From the NCBI GenBank assembly GCA_949284415.1, contig CASDVM010000038.1:1-51687 (forward strand): DNA of 51,687 nucleotides, in the 5' to 3' direction. The notes under the pieces were generated by a model. The model did not search any database. It was not told where the DNA came from and saw only the letters and a list, made by a program, of their open reading frames with translations. Below, in pieces: positions 23,557-31,932 of this stretch. The translations under genes and the position numbers were made by a program. This DNA is from an uncultured bacterium. GTDB lineage: Bacteria > Cyanobacteriota > Vampirovibrionia > Gastranaerophilales > Gastranaerophilaceae. Positions within the stretch are counted from its first letter, which is position 1; each line of letters begins with the position of its first letter.

Positions 23557-24750
23557 ATGGAAAAAGAGATGAAGAAAAAGATTTCAATTGCTGTAATATC
23601 TGTTATCGGGATTATTACTACAATCAAGCTTGCAATTATTTATTATAATGCTAATTTTAATCCTTATGCGCTGTCGAGTTTTTGTTCTGTTAACGAGTTT
23701 ATTGACTGCGATGGGATTGCAAGAACTATTGAATCACAGTTTTTTGGAATTCCTCTTGCATACTGGGGATTATTTTTATATTCATTTATACTTATGCTTC
23801 TTTGTGCGCCTAAGTTGAAAAACTTTAAGCTTTTGAAGTTTTTGGAAGTTTTTAAAAATCCTTTAGATTATATAGCATCTCTCGGTTTGCTTTCTTTTAT
23901 TATATCTATGTCTTTGCTTTGCATAAGCTTGTTTGAAATTAAAAAATTATGTGTACTTTGTGCATTTACGTATATCCTTGATCTTTTAATTGCATGTATT
24001 GCAACAGATTTCAAAAACGGCGGATTTATTCATTCTATAAAACAGAGTTTCAGAGATTTTCTTGATGCCGTAAAGGTTAAAAGCTATTTAATTGCGTTTA
24101 TCATTGTAATCCTTGCGGGTGTCGGATTTTTGACTTATACGGGTACAACATATAAATTTACACCGCAGGTAAAAAGACAGCTGGAATTCAGAGAATTTTC
24201 ACATAAGAAAAACCGGTATGCGGTAAAAGGGAATATTCTCGGTGATGCAGGTGCTAAAATTCAAATTTATATATTCTCGGATTATCAGTGTCCTATATGC
24301 CCTGTGCATAACGTTATGATGCATAAGCTTGCAAAAGAAATGAAAGGTATCCAGATAATTCACAGAAACCTTCCTCTTGATACGGAATGCAACCCTTATC
24401 TGCAATCTCCTTTCCATTACGGTTCATGTGTTGATGCAAGATATGCAATTGCAGCCGAAGAACAGGGAAAATTATGGGATATGAATAATATCTTGTTTGA
24501 AAACAAACCGCAGACTGAAGCTGAAATTTTGAGACTTGCTAAGCCTCTGGGTTTTGATCTGCAGAAACTTCAGCAGGATGCAAACAGTGCTGCAACAACA
24601 GAAAAATTGAGGAATGATATTGATTTTGCTTATAAACATGGAATAAACGGAACACCTACTACTATGATAGGGAAAGATGTTTATATAGGAGTAAAATCAT
24701 ATAAAGAGTTCAAAGAATGGGTGGAAAAACTTGGAGCAGAAAAAAGATAA
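23557..24750 (+). CDS. VKOR domain fused to DsbA/thioredoxin-like domain
   Basis: 397 residues. The N-terminal part (1-195) is a multi-helix vitamin K epoxide reductase homolog with the loop pair Cys43/Cys51 and the active-site CVLC (132-135). The C-terminal part (about 215-397) is a DsbA-like thioredoxin fold with CPIC (245-248) and the cis-Pro segment GINGTPTTMIG. Such fusions make disulfide bonds in exported proteins, passing electrons to quinone. That suits the Cys-rich prepilin-like proteins in this window, one inferred substrate set. It overlaps queH by 20 bases. Confidence 0.9.
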   Translation: MEKEMKKKISIAVISVIGIITTIKLAIIYYNANFNPYALSSFCSVNEFIDCDGIARTIESQFFGIPLAYWGLFLYSFILMLLCAPKLKNFKLLKFLEVFKNPLDYIASLGLLSFIISMSLLCISLFEIKKLCVLCAFTYILDLLIACIATDFKNGGFIHSIKQSFRDFLDAVKVKSYLIAFIIVILAGVGFLTYTGTTYKFTPQVKRQLEFREFSHKKNRYAVKGNILGDAGAKIQIYIFSDYQCPICPVHNVMMHKLAKEMKGIQIIHRNLPLDTECNPYLQSPFHYGSCVDARYAIAAEEQGKLWDMNNILFENKPQTEAEILRLAKPLGFDLQKLQQDANSAATTEKLRNDIDFAYKHGINGTPTTMIGKDVYIGVKSYKEFKEWVEKLGAEKR

Positions 24751-25276
24751 AGTAGTTTTGCATACATGTTGCGCAATTTGTTCGGGATATCCTGTATCTT
24801 ATTTACAAGATGCGGGATATCAGGTTTATTGCTATTTTTACAATCCGAATATTTATCCTCCGGAAGAATATCAAAGGCGTTTAGATGCTGAAAGAATATT
24901 ATGCGCAAATCTTGGATGTGAGCTTATAGAAGCGGAATATGAAACGGAAAGATATTACAATGCAGCAGCGGGTCTTGAAAACGAACCGGAAAAAGGTCGA
25001 AGATGTGATAAATGTTTTGAGTTACGTCTTATAAAAACTGCTGAATTCGCTAAATCACAGGGAATAAATAATTTTACAACATCTATTGTCATAAGTCCGC
25101 ATAAAAGTTTTCAAAAATTAACTATAATCGGAGAAGAAATTGCAAAAAATTACGGGTTAAATTATATGGCAATAGACTTTAAAAAGAAAGACGGATTTTT
25201 GAAAACAAATAAAATTTCCCGTGATTTAGGGTTATACAGACAGAATTACTGCGGTTGTAAATTTAGTTTACGATAA
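24731..25276 (+). CDS. queH: Epoxyqueuosine reductase QueH
   Basis: 181 residues. The DUF208/QueH pattern is clear: LHTCCAICSGYPV (Cys13, Cys14, Cys17), RRCDKCFELRL (Cys92, Cys95) and a C-terminal YCGCKFS. It reduces epoxyqueuosine to queuosine in tRNA using Fe-S centres and is the non-B12 alternative to QueG. The TTG start at 24731 overlaps the VKOR-DsbA gene; GGTGG lies a suitable distance upstream. Other queuosine genes are not in the window. Confidence 0.92.
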   Translation: MEQKKDKVVLHTCCAICSGYPVSYLQDAGYQVYCYFYNPNIYPPEEYQRRLDAERILCANLGCELIEAEYETERYYNAAAGLENEPEKGRRCDKCFELRLIKTAEFAKSQGINNFTTSIVISPHKSFQKLTIIGEEIAKNYGLNYMAIDFKKKDGFLKTNKISRDLGLYRQNYCGCKFSLR

Positions 25277-25379
25277 ATCATATATTTACACTATGATTAT
25301 TTAAAAAAATAGTATATAATAAGATAAAAGCTTGATTTTTATAAAAATATTATTAAGAAGAGAGAAAAAGGACGTACCT

Positions 25380-26354
25380 ATGAATAAAAAAATAGTTTTG
25401 GCATTATCTTTATTTTTTGCATTGAGTTCATGTGTGTATGCAAAAAATATTAACGACTTGCAGCCTCTTGACGGATCTTCAGGAGCTGATCCCGCATCAT
25501 CTGTGTCCGTTTCACCCGAAGCACTTAATATGAATAAAGTATACTATCCGAATGCCAATATTAAAAGTGTTGCAGCAAAATATAAAGCAGGAAATTATAC
25601 AGGCTGTCTGCAGGAATTGTTTTCTTTAGTAAAAAAAGATCCTTCAAATGCGCTAGCTTATTATTATATGGCAATGGCATACACTCATATTAATTTGAAA
25701 GATGAAGCTGTAGCTGCTTATGAAAGAGTAATTGCCTTAAATCCGAATGAATATCTTGTTGATTATGCAACGAAAGGCAGAGATTGTTTGACAGACGGAC
25801 CGGCATGCAAAACTGAACAAGCAGTTGAGGAAGAAATGTCTGACCTTGATAAATTTATTAACGCCCCGTACGGCAACGGTTTATCTCCTGAATTGAATGA
25901 AGAGGTTAAACAGAAACAGCTTGTAAATATCAAAGAAACAATTAACCAGAAAGAAGAGCTGGAACATAAAGATATTCAAAAGATTAAAGATTTTGATAAG
26001 AAAAATTCCGATTCTAAATCAGAAGCGGTAACCGGCGATAAAATTGCACAGGTCAGCGATGAAGAAGTTTTAAAGGCTATAAAAACTCTTAAAGACGCAG
26101 GCTTAAATCTTACGGTTCAATCGGAAAATCCTTATGCGCAGATGGTTCAGTATCAGGATCCTAAAATGGCTGAGATGAGTATGCTTCTCGGAAATAATAA
26201 CAATAACGGCGCAAACAGCATGATGAATATGCTTCCTATGCTTATGTCTCAGGCTCAAAAAGGTCAAAATATAGATCCCAGAGTTATGCAGGCTGTAATG
26301 ATGAATTCTATGATTCCTGATTTTACTTTTAATAATGACAACAACAGATACTAA
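25380..26354 (+). CDS. TPR-containing lipoprotein of unknown role
   Basis: 324 residues from the ATG at 25380 (AAAGGA 8 bases upstream); an in-frame start at 25332 would put the signal peptide too far inside. MNKKIVLALSLFFALSSC is a signal sequence ending in a lipobox-like LSSC, so a lipoprotein is likely. Residues about 60-125 form TPR-like helices (ALAYYYMAMAYTHINLKDEA). A charged linker follows, and the C-terminus is Met/Asn/Gln-rich (MMNMLPMLMSQAQKGQN). Followed after 5 bases by another TPR-like gene. Confidence 0.75.
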   Translation: MNKKIVLALSLFFALSSCVYAKNINDLQPLDGSSGADPASSVSVSPEALNMNKVYYPNANIKSVAAKYKAGNYTGCLQELFSLVKKDPSNALAYYYMAMAYTHINLKDEAVAAYERVIALNPNEYLVDYATKGRDCLTDGPACKTEQAVEEEMSDLDKFINAPYGNGLSPELNEEVKQKQLVNIKETINQKEELEHKDIQKIKDFDKKNSDSKSEAVTGDKIAQVSDEEVLKAIKTLKDAGLNLTVQSENPYAQMVQYQDPKMAEMSMLLGNNNNNGANSMMNMLPMLMSQAQKGQNIDPRVMQAVMMNSMIPDFTFNNDNNRY

Positions 26355-26359
26355 TTTTT

Positions 26360-26962
26360 ATGAATTCGGATTATAAAAAAGCAAAGGAAAAATTGTTGAC
26401 GGATTTGGATAAAGACTGTCAGCAATTTTTTGTAAAAAAAGGGTATATTCTTGAGAATGCCTATTACGAACTTTTGTCAGATAATATTGAAAAAGCAAAG
26501 ATATTGTTTGACGCAGTCAAAGATAATGACATTAGGGCGCACTGGGCATCATTTATGATATCGATGATTAATTCGGATATCAGGGAATATCCTTCTTATT
26601 TTGAATTGAGAAATTTTCTTGAGATAGATTTGAATATTTTAATGCATTATTATAAAGGTGATTATGTTCAGAATATTGTAAGATATGCGGATTTTATGTT
26701 TACGATTAACCCTGAGGTGCACAAATTTATCGGACGCGTATTTTATAATAACGATTATCCCGAACAATGTATGTATTTTCTTGAAAAAGCTAAAAGTTAT
26801 TTTTTTCATGATCCGGAACTGCATTATCTGTTGGCATATATATATTACAAATCAAATAAGATAAATGACGCGGAAAAAGCTTTAAAAGATTGTCTTTATG
26901 TATTGCCGGGTTACTTCCCTGCCGTAAATTTGCTAAAAAAGATTAAGAATACCGTAATATAA
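26360..26962 (+). CDS. TPR-like helical protein of unknown function
   Basis: 200 residues, all helical. Helix pairs at about 25-50 and 110-190 fit tetratricopeptide repeats, most clearly YLLAYIYYKSNKINDAEKAL near residue 155. No signal peptide or membrane segment. Five bases behind the TPR lipoprotein gene, so the two probably form an operon and may act together. No specific function can be assigned. Confidence 0.7.
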   Translation: MNSDYKKAKEKLLTDLDKDCQQFFVKKGYILENAYYELLSDNIEKAKILFDAVKDNDIRAHWASFMISMINSDIREYPSYFELRNFLEIDLNILMHYYKGDYVQNIVRYADFMFTINPEVHKFIGRVFYNNDYPEQCMYFLEKAKSYFFHDPELHYLLAYIYYKSNKINDAEKALKDCLYVLPGYFPAVNLLKKIKNTVI

Positions 26963-27028
26963 ATTGTTCCCCGATATTGTTCGTGTTACACTAATTTTTG
27001 CCGAATACTTACTACAGGAGAAAACACT

Positions 27029-28078
27029 ATGATTATAATTATGGAGCGTAATGCTACCAAAGTTCAGATACAAAGAGTTATTGATTTTTTGAAAGATAAC
27101 GGCTTTGATATTAGATTTAATCAGGGGCAGATACACAGTGTAATAGACGCAATAGGTGATAAAACAACTGTTACGCCGGGCAGAGTTTCGGCGTTTGACG
27201 GTGTTAAAGAAGTTAAAATAATACGGGAACCTTTCAGGCTTGCATCTCGAGACAGAAAGCCCGATGATACGGTTATTGAATTTGCAAACGGGGTGAAAAT
27301 AGGCGGAAATAACAAACCGGTTTCAATGGTTGGACCGTGTTCCGTTGAAGAGGATTATGACGGACTTATAAAAGTTGCATTAGCGGCAAAAGAAATGGGA
27401 TGCGAATTTTTAAGAGGCGGAGCATTTAAGCCCAGAACTTCTCCTTATGATTTTCAAGGGTACGGCGAAAAAGCTTTAAAATACTTAAAAAGAGCAAGCA
27501 AAGAAACAGGCCTGTTAACTGTTTCAGAGGTTATGGACGCATCAGATCTTGATATGATGTGTGAATATGTTGACGTTTTGCAGATCGGTGCAAGAAACGT
27601 ACAGAATTTTAAATTGCTCCATGCTGTCGGCAGATGCAGAAAACCCGTCATTTTAAAACGCGGTCTTGCAAGTACGATAAGAGAATTTTTGCTTGCGGCC
27701 GAACATATTATGTATAACGGAAATCCAAACGTTATTCTTTGCGAACGAGGGATAAGAAGTTTTGACAGTGCATTTACCCGTAACGTGATGGATATAGCAT
27801 CAATTCCTGTTATCAAAAAATATTCACATCTTCCGATAATTGTAGACCCGAGCCATGGTACAGGCCAGCGTTACTTAATTGAGCCTATGGCAAAGGCAGG
27901 ATTGGTTGTGGGTGCTGACGGTATTATGATAGAAGTTCATCATGACCCCGAAAATGCTTTATCAGACGGAAAGCAGAGTCTTCCTATTCCTATGTTTAAG
28001 GAAGTTATGGGCAGAATCAACCAATTTAATAACAGGCTGCATTATGAAAAGACCTGTCTTTCCGTTAATGTCGATTAA
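27029..28078 (+). CDS. aroF: 3-deoxy-7-phosphoheptulonate synthase
   Basis: 349 residues. The N-terminal 65 residues look like the ferredoxin-like regulatory domain of the Thermotoga/Bacillus type (MERNATKVQIQRVIDFLKDN). The barrel follows, with VGPCSVE, EFLRGGAFKPRTSPYDFQG, LQIGARNVQNF, PVILKRG and IIVDPSHGTG. It condenses PEP and erythrose 4-phosphate, the first step of the shikimate pathway. The N-terminal domain makes feedback control by an aromatic amino acid likely. Confidence 0.94.
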   Translation: MIIIMERNATKVQIQRVIDFLKDNGFDIRFNQGQIHSVIDAIGDKTTVTPGRVSAFDGVKEVKIIREPFRLASRDRKPDDTVIEFANGVKIGGNNKPVSMVGPCSVEEDYDGLIKVALAAKEMGCEFLRGGAFKPRTSPYDFQGYGEKALKYLKRASKETGLLTVSEVMDASDLDMMCEYVDVLQIGARNVQNFKLLHAVGRCRKPVILKRGLASTIREFLLAAEHIMYNGNPNVILCERGIRSFDSAFTRNVMDIASIPVIKKYSHLPIIVDPSHGTGQRYLIEPMAKAGLVVGADGIMIEVHHDPENALSDGKQSLPIPMFKEVMGRINQFNNRLHYEKTCLSVNVD

Positions 28079-28084
28079 GTCATG

Positions 28085-28113
28085 TTGCAATCGAAGAAGC
28101 TGTCTGTTATACT
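28085..28113 (+). promoter_or_regulatory. Promoter of the poly-G prepilin gene
   Basis: TTGCAA (28085-28090), exactly 17 bases, then TATACT (28108-28113), followed by AAAGGAG (28126-28132) and the ATG at 28139. This supports 28139, not the TTG at 28246, as the true translation start. Confidence 0.65.
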
Positions 28114-28138
28114 TAATGAAGTATGAAAGGAGTGCTTT

Positions 28139-28189
28139 ATGATAGATTTGTTAAGAAGTATTAATCGGGGGGGGGGCATTCTCAGCTGA
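28139..28189 (+). other. Short 5' ORF ending after a ten-G tract (probable true start of the prepilin gene)
   Basis: ATG with an ideal ribosome site encodes MIDLLRSINRGGGILS and stops. The Gly codons are the G tract at 28167-28176. With 11 G (+1) or 8 G (-2), the frame continues without stop (GGGHSQLTCGEKAVSQVLYS onward) into the prepilin ORF that follows. The short ORF resembles the one at 51518 (L-x-x-I-x-x-GGG), also in front of a prepilin. Confidence 0.65.
28167..28176 (+). repeat. Poly-G tract (10)
   Basis: Ten consecutive G in an AT-rich region, inside the 5' end of a prepilin gene. Slipped-strand mispairing here would switch the reading frame. Confidence 0.85.
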
Positions 28190-28245
28190 CTTGTGGCGAG
28201 AAGGCTGTAAGTCAAGTCTTATACAGTAATGTCATTGCACATTTA

Positions 28246-29235
28246 TTGCGCAATACGGAATTTTTCATAAAAAGATCGTGCACTATGTGCGCGATAATGT
28301 GTCTTAATATTCAATTCCTCGCCCTTTGGAAGAGAGTGTCAGAAGGACAGGGGATGGGCTTGTTACAAAGAAGGATGTCCTTGTTTAATGACTCAAAAGA
28401 GTCTCGTTATGACATAGAAAGTTCAAGCAAAACTGATGTTGCGGGTGCAGCGGCTACGCTGCGGAAACGAACTTATTCACCTGTTCACTTATTCTCTTAT
28501 TCACTTTTCAAAAAATGCGCGTTTACGTTAGCTGAAGTCTTAATAACATTAGGAATTATCGGCATAGTTGCCGCCATGACAATGCCCGCACTTGTCTCTA
28601 AATATCAGGAAAAGGCTTGGCTTACAGCATTTAACAAAACTTATTCAATTTTATCTCAGGTTTATATCAGTGCATATCGTGATAATGGGATTGCACGAGA
28701 ATGGGGTACTGAGCCGGTACAAATTTATAATATTCTCTCTCCTTATTTGAACGTTTGTGAGGTTTGGGGACAAAATAGACCTGCTGCATTACAAAAACTA
28801 TCCAGGGAATATCGTGATTTGAATGGACGTAAAATGAATCCTAATGATATTTTTTCAACAACTTCATATAATTTTTCTTTAAATGATGGAACTATTATTT
28901 CTCTTGGATATTCGGGAGATATAGCATCACCTTTGCTAAAAGTTGATATTAACGGTTTTAAACTTCCTAATCAATTAGGTAAAGACTTATTTTATTTTAG
29001 TTTTAATGATAAAAGCGGCTATCCTGTTGTTACTGGATTTTCAAAATGGTGGATGTATGATGGTGTTTATTGTTCCACAAAAACTCAAAATGGTTGGTAT
29101 TCGGGCGGCGGATGTGCTTTATGGGTAATTGCTACGGGTAATATGGATTATCTTCATAGAGATATACCCGCGGATGAATGGAGAAAGGCAATATTTGAGT
29201 TAGTTGTAAAATCCGGGCATACATCTTTAGATTAA
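28246..29235 (+). CDS. Prepilin-like protein, body of a poly-G-interrupted gene
   Basis: 329 residues from the TTG at 28246, but this frame is open back to 28165, so the intact gene is probably 28139-29235. The processing motif AFTLAEVLITLGIIGIVAAM comes only near residue 92, after an unusually long leader, far beyond the usual 5-30 residues. The leader includes a hairpin repeat core (GCAGCGGCTACGCTGC near 28448, encoding GAAAT). The globular domain ends GGGCALWVIATGNMDYLH, matching the C-terminal signature of the prepilin at 7132. The long leader may be a separate regulatory extension, or an internal start near the motif may be used. It converges with the next gene 5 bases away. Confidence 0.75.
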   Translation: MRNTEFFIKRSCTMCAIMCLNIQFLALWKRVSEGQGMGLLQRRMSLFNDSKESRYDIESSSKTDVAGAAATLRKRTYSPVHLFSYSLFKKCAFTLAEVLITLGIIGIVAAMTMPALVSKYQEKAWLTAFNKTYSILSQVYISAYRDNGIAREWGTEPVQIYNILSPYLNVCEVWGQNRPAALQKLSREYRDLNGRKMNPNDIFSTTSYNFSLNDGTIISLGYSGDIASPLLKVDINGFKLPNQLGKDLFYFSFNDKSGYPVVTGFSKWWMYDGVYCSTKTQNGWYSGGGCALWVIATGNMDYLHRDIPADEWRKAIFELVVKSGHTSLD

Positions 29236-29240
29236 TATAT

Positions 29241-30809
29241 TTATTTTTTTTCATTAGAATAATCGGCAGTGCCAGGGAATGCGTTAGAACCTGTAACCTT
29301 TCTTGTTATCCAGTACTGGATTTTCGGGATAAAGGTTGAGAGGAATGCCGCGGATATTACAAAGCCTAAGCCCCAGTTGAAGGCGTTTTTCGCATAGTTT
29401 GTTCTGCATGCTTTGTTGAGAAGTTCTTTTGTAATTTCTCCGTTTTTGGCTTTTTTGATGACCGATTCTACATAGCTTTCTATTTCGTTTTGTTTTTTGA
29501 TAAATGTTTCGTTTGATATGAAGCTTAACGGTTTGTCAAAGACAGGTTCCGATATTTTACCTGTAAAGAGGTTCTGATCCGAGGTTGAACAGGTAAATAC
29601 GTTTTTCAAAAACTCCGGTATGTTTACTGCGCCATCTTTAAACACGTTCAGAATTTGTCTTTCCGTAATAATTTCTTTTCCTGCTAATGTAGGCTGTAAT
29701 TTTGCCATTTTTCTTGCATTAGTTTCAATTTTAGCAATATCAATATCAGGATATTTTGCTTTTACACCCTGTAGAAATTCAACAAATTTATTTATTTCTA
29801 TTGTGCCGTTACCTTCTCTAATGGCTTTTACGATGTCTTTTGTTAAGTAAGCTTTATTGTCAGGGTTGCCTAAAACCGCCGTTCTGAATTTATCCGCACT
29901 CATTTTCCCGCCGTTAGCGTCAAGCACTGACTGCATCAAATCTGTAGTTTGTTTTGCTGCAACAGGGTCAAGTCTTGTTCCTTTTCCGTCTTGAATTTTG
30001 TTCAAAAGATATGCAATAACCGGCATATTGAACATATAGAAGTAACTTGATGAAATATCTCTGAATAATACTTCGGTACGTTCATGGTTGTTTCTTGCAC
30101 ATACGCCTCTGCCTATCCAAACTCCCATATCAGTGGATAAAAGTCCGTATTTGGGATTATTCTCAAAGCTGTAAGCCAGAGACATTAATGTCTGGGGAGA
30201 AATCGCACCGAATGATACATCTTTGCTGTTATTCAGAAATTTATCCATTGAATACTGCTGCTTAGGTTCATTAGTTGCTTTTGGCTGTTCCTGTTTATTT
30301 TTCTCTTTTTTCAGCAGATGTTTTGTTATTGCCTGATTTGTTTTTGGCAGGACAAATCCGACAAGACAGTTTGCAAGAATGATACTTGTCATTACTTTGC
30401 CGAATTTATAGTTGGCAATTATTTTTTCAGCTTTTTTAGGATCAATTTTCATCTCATTTGCAAATTTTTTCATGTAATTTGCAAACGGATTTCTGACGGA
30501 ATCTTTGCCTGTATCAAAGTTTGTTTCAGGCAGTTTGTAAATCTTTTTGCCTACAAATTTGTCAATAAGGCTGTTAAATAAAGGTACTCCGCTGAACCAA
30601 AAAGCCGCACCGAGCATTTCTTCCGTTAAACGTTCTCTGGCTTCCGTGTAGCCGCCTCTTTTGTATGCCTGATAAGTTCTCCCTGTTTCTACACATGCTT
30701 CCAGCAAAATTACGGGGGCAATGGAACGGCTGGCAAGTCCTTTTACAAACTTTCTTCCGTAGCTGAAATCTTTTAATGTCTGGTTTGGAGTAACTTTTAT
30801 ATTATTCAT
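29241..30809 (-). CDS. Unknown protein with hydrophobic segments
   Basis: 522 residues. Hydrophobic stretches occur near 70-85 (AAFWFSGVPLFNSLI), 140-156 (VMTSIILANCLVGFVLP) and 480-500 (GLGFVISAAFLSTFIPKIQYW). Between them is a long, probably soluble helical region (about 200-460), with a Lys/Gln-rich linker at 165-185. No enzyme motif found. The layout (short N-terminal soluble part, membrane segments, long helical domain) is shared with unknown proteins at 1075 and 30999. I would treat it as lineage-specific until compared. It is divergent from 30999, with a 189-base spacer. Confidence 0.7.
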   Translation of the reverse strand: MNNIKVTPNQTLKDFSYGRKFVKGLASRSIAPVILLEACVETGRTYQAYKRGGYTEARERLTEEMLGAAFWFSGVPLFNSLIDKFVGKKIYKLPETNFDTGKDSVRNPFANYMKKFANEMKIDPKKAEKIIANYKFGKVMTSIILANCLVGFVLPKTNQAITKHLLKKEKNKQEQPKATNEPKQQYSMDKFLNNSKDVSFGAISPQTLMSLAYSFENNPKYGLLSTDMGVWIGRGVCARNNHERTEVLFRDISSSYFYMFNMPVIAYLLNKIQDGKGTRLDPVAAKQTTDLMQSVLDANGGKMSADKFRTAVLGNPDNKAYLTKDIVKAIREGNGTIEINKFVEFLQGVKAKYPDIDIAKIETNARKMAKLQPTLAGKEIITERQILNVFKDGAVNIPEFLKNVFTCSTSDQNLFTGKISEPVFDKPLSFISNETFIKKQNEIESYVESVIKKAKNGEITKELLNKACRTNYAKNAFNWGLGFVISAAFLSTFIPKIQYWITRKVTGSNAFPGTADYSNEKK

Positions 30810-30998
30810 AAGAAAATTTTCCCGAATATTTTAATAATCCTCAAGATTTATTTTTGCTTTATTACATCCTGTTGTTAAAATTTTGTTACACTATAAGTGT
30901 ATTCTTTGCACTAATTAAGTTTTGTTAAAATTATTTAAAAAAATAACAATGTTTTTTCTTCAGTGTTTTTGATACAATGGAAGCAGAAGGTGTGCAAA

Positions 30999-31781
30999 AT
31001 GCAAGTTAATCCTATTAATAATAATTTAAACCGGACTGAAACAAATACTGATAAGAAAAAAGATTTGAAAATAAAAGCGGGAGTTACTGCAATGTCCGCA
31101 CTGGGAGTTGCTTCTGCACTTGCGCATGTCGCAAAAAGACAGGGTTTTTCTTTATCTCCTTCGGTAATTAAAAATACGCCAGTAAAAGACTGGGCAATAT
31201 TCTCGCTTTACAGCAAAAAACATCCCGAAAAGAAAATTCTTGATCTTGATGAGCCGTTAGATATTATAGAAATTGCTGCTGCTTCTGTTGCAGGCGGATT
31301 AGCAGGCGGTGCAATATTTGATGATAAAAAACATTTTAAATCTAAATTGAGAGAATCCGTAAATCAGCTTCTTGGAAATGTACTTGTTCCGATTGCCTGT
31401 GTAGGCGCTGTTTCTGTTTTATATAAAAAGAATAAAGATAAGATTTTGAGTTTTGTGCCGCAAATAAAGAATAGCGGAAAAACTGCCGCAGTATTTAACA
31501 AAGCTTTAAAAGCAATTCCGTTTTCTGTTGCAACACTTGCATCTTTAGGGATAGGGATTTTTACGGGAAACAGAGTTTCAAATGTTTTGAATGAAAAAAT
31601 ATTTCATAAAAAAGTTAAAAGAGAAATAAAAGGATCAGATTTTGCTCCTCACGTAGATGATCTGGGAGTTGCTTTATCACTTATGGCAGAAAAATCTCCG
31701 TTTGTTTCGTTTGTCCAGAGAACTGTACCGTTATTTTTATGCGTTCCAGGAGTAAAAACCGGTACACACAGAGAAGAATAA
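30999..31781 (+). CDS. Unknown protein with Gly/Ala-rich membrane segments
   Basis: 260 residues from the ATG at 30999, which has AAGGTG upstream. The upstream in-frame TTG at 30963 lies over a TACAAT promoter-like box and is unlikely. Hydrophobic Gly/Ala stretches occur at about 26-42 (VTAMSALGVASALAHVA), 90-104 (AAASVAGGLAGGAIF), 122-138 and 178-195. The pattern of small-residue hydrophobic segments with basic loops suggests a membrane-associated protein. The stop is followed within 8 bases by a ten-G tract. Confidence 0.65.
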   Translation: MQVNPINNNLNRTETNTDKKKDLKIKAGVTAMSALGVASALAHVAKRQGFSLSPSVIKNTPVKDWAIFSLYSKKHPEKKILDLDEPLDIIEIAAASVAGGLAGGAIFDDKKHFKSKLRESVNQLLGNVLVPIACVGAVSVLYKKNKDKILSFVPQIKNSGKTAAVFNKALKAIPFSVATLASLGIGIFTGNRVSNVLNEKIFHKKVKREIKGSDFAPHVDDLGVALSLMAEKSPFVSFVQRTVPLFLCVPGVKTGTHREE

Positions 31782-31788
31782 AATTTCA

Positions 31789-31798
31789 GGGGGGGGGG
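31789..31798 (+). repeat. Poly-G tract (10), intergenic
   Basis: Ten G just after the stop of the 30999 gene, between convergent genes. Unlike the other two tracts it has no ribosome site or prepilin following. The frame through the tract stays open for about 35 codons (GGGWQYGLILSAVLVSASV onward), but no start codon with a ribosome site was found for it. Confidence 0.8.
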
Positions 31799-31817
31799 TG
31801 GCAATACGGATTGATAT

Positions 31818-31850
31818 TGTCTGCTGTACTCGTTTCAGCATCTGTTAAAG
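31818..31850. repeat. Degenerate copy of the CTGAACTTGTTTCAG element
   Basis: TGTCTGCTGTACTCGTTTC followed by AGCATCTGTTAAAG matches the 6162-6224 copy at most positions. It may help end the converging transcripts. Confidence 0.4.
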
Positions 31851-31932
31851 GTAAATGTTTTGAAAAAAGTATAAAGTCAGCCAAAAATTATTTTAGATGA
31901 ATGGAAAAGTTGTATATATCTCATTTAATTTA

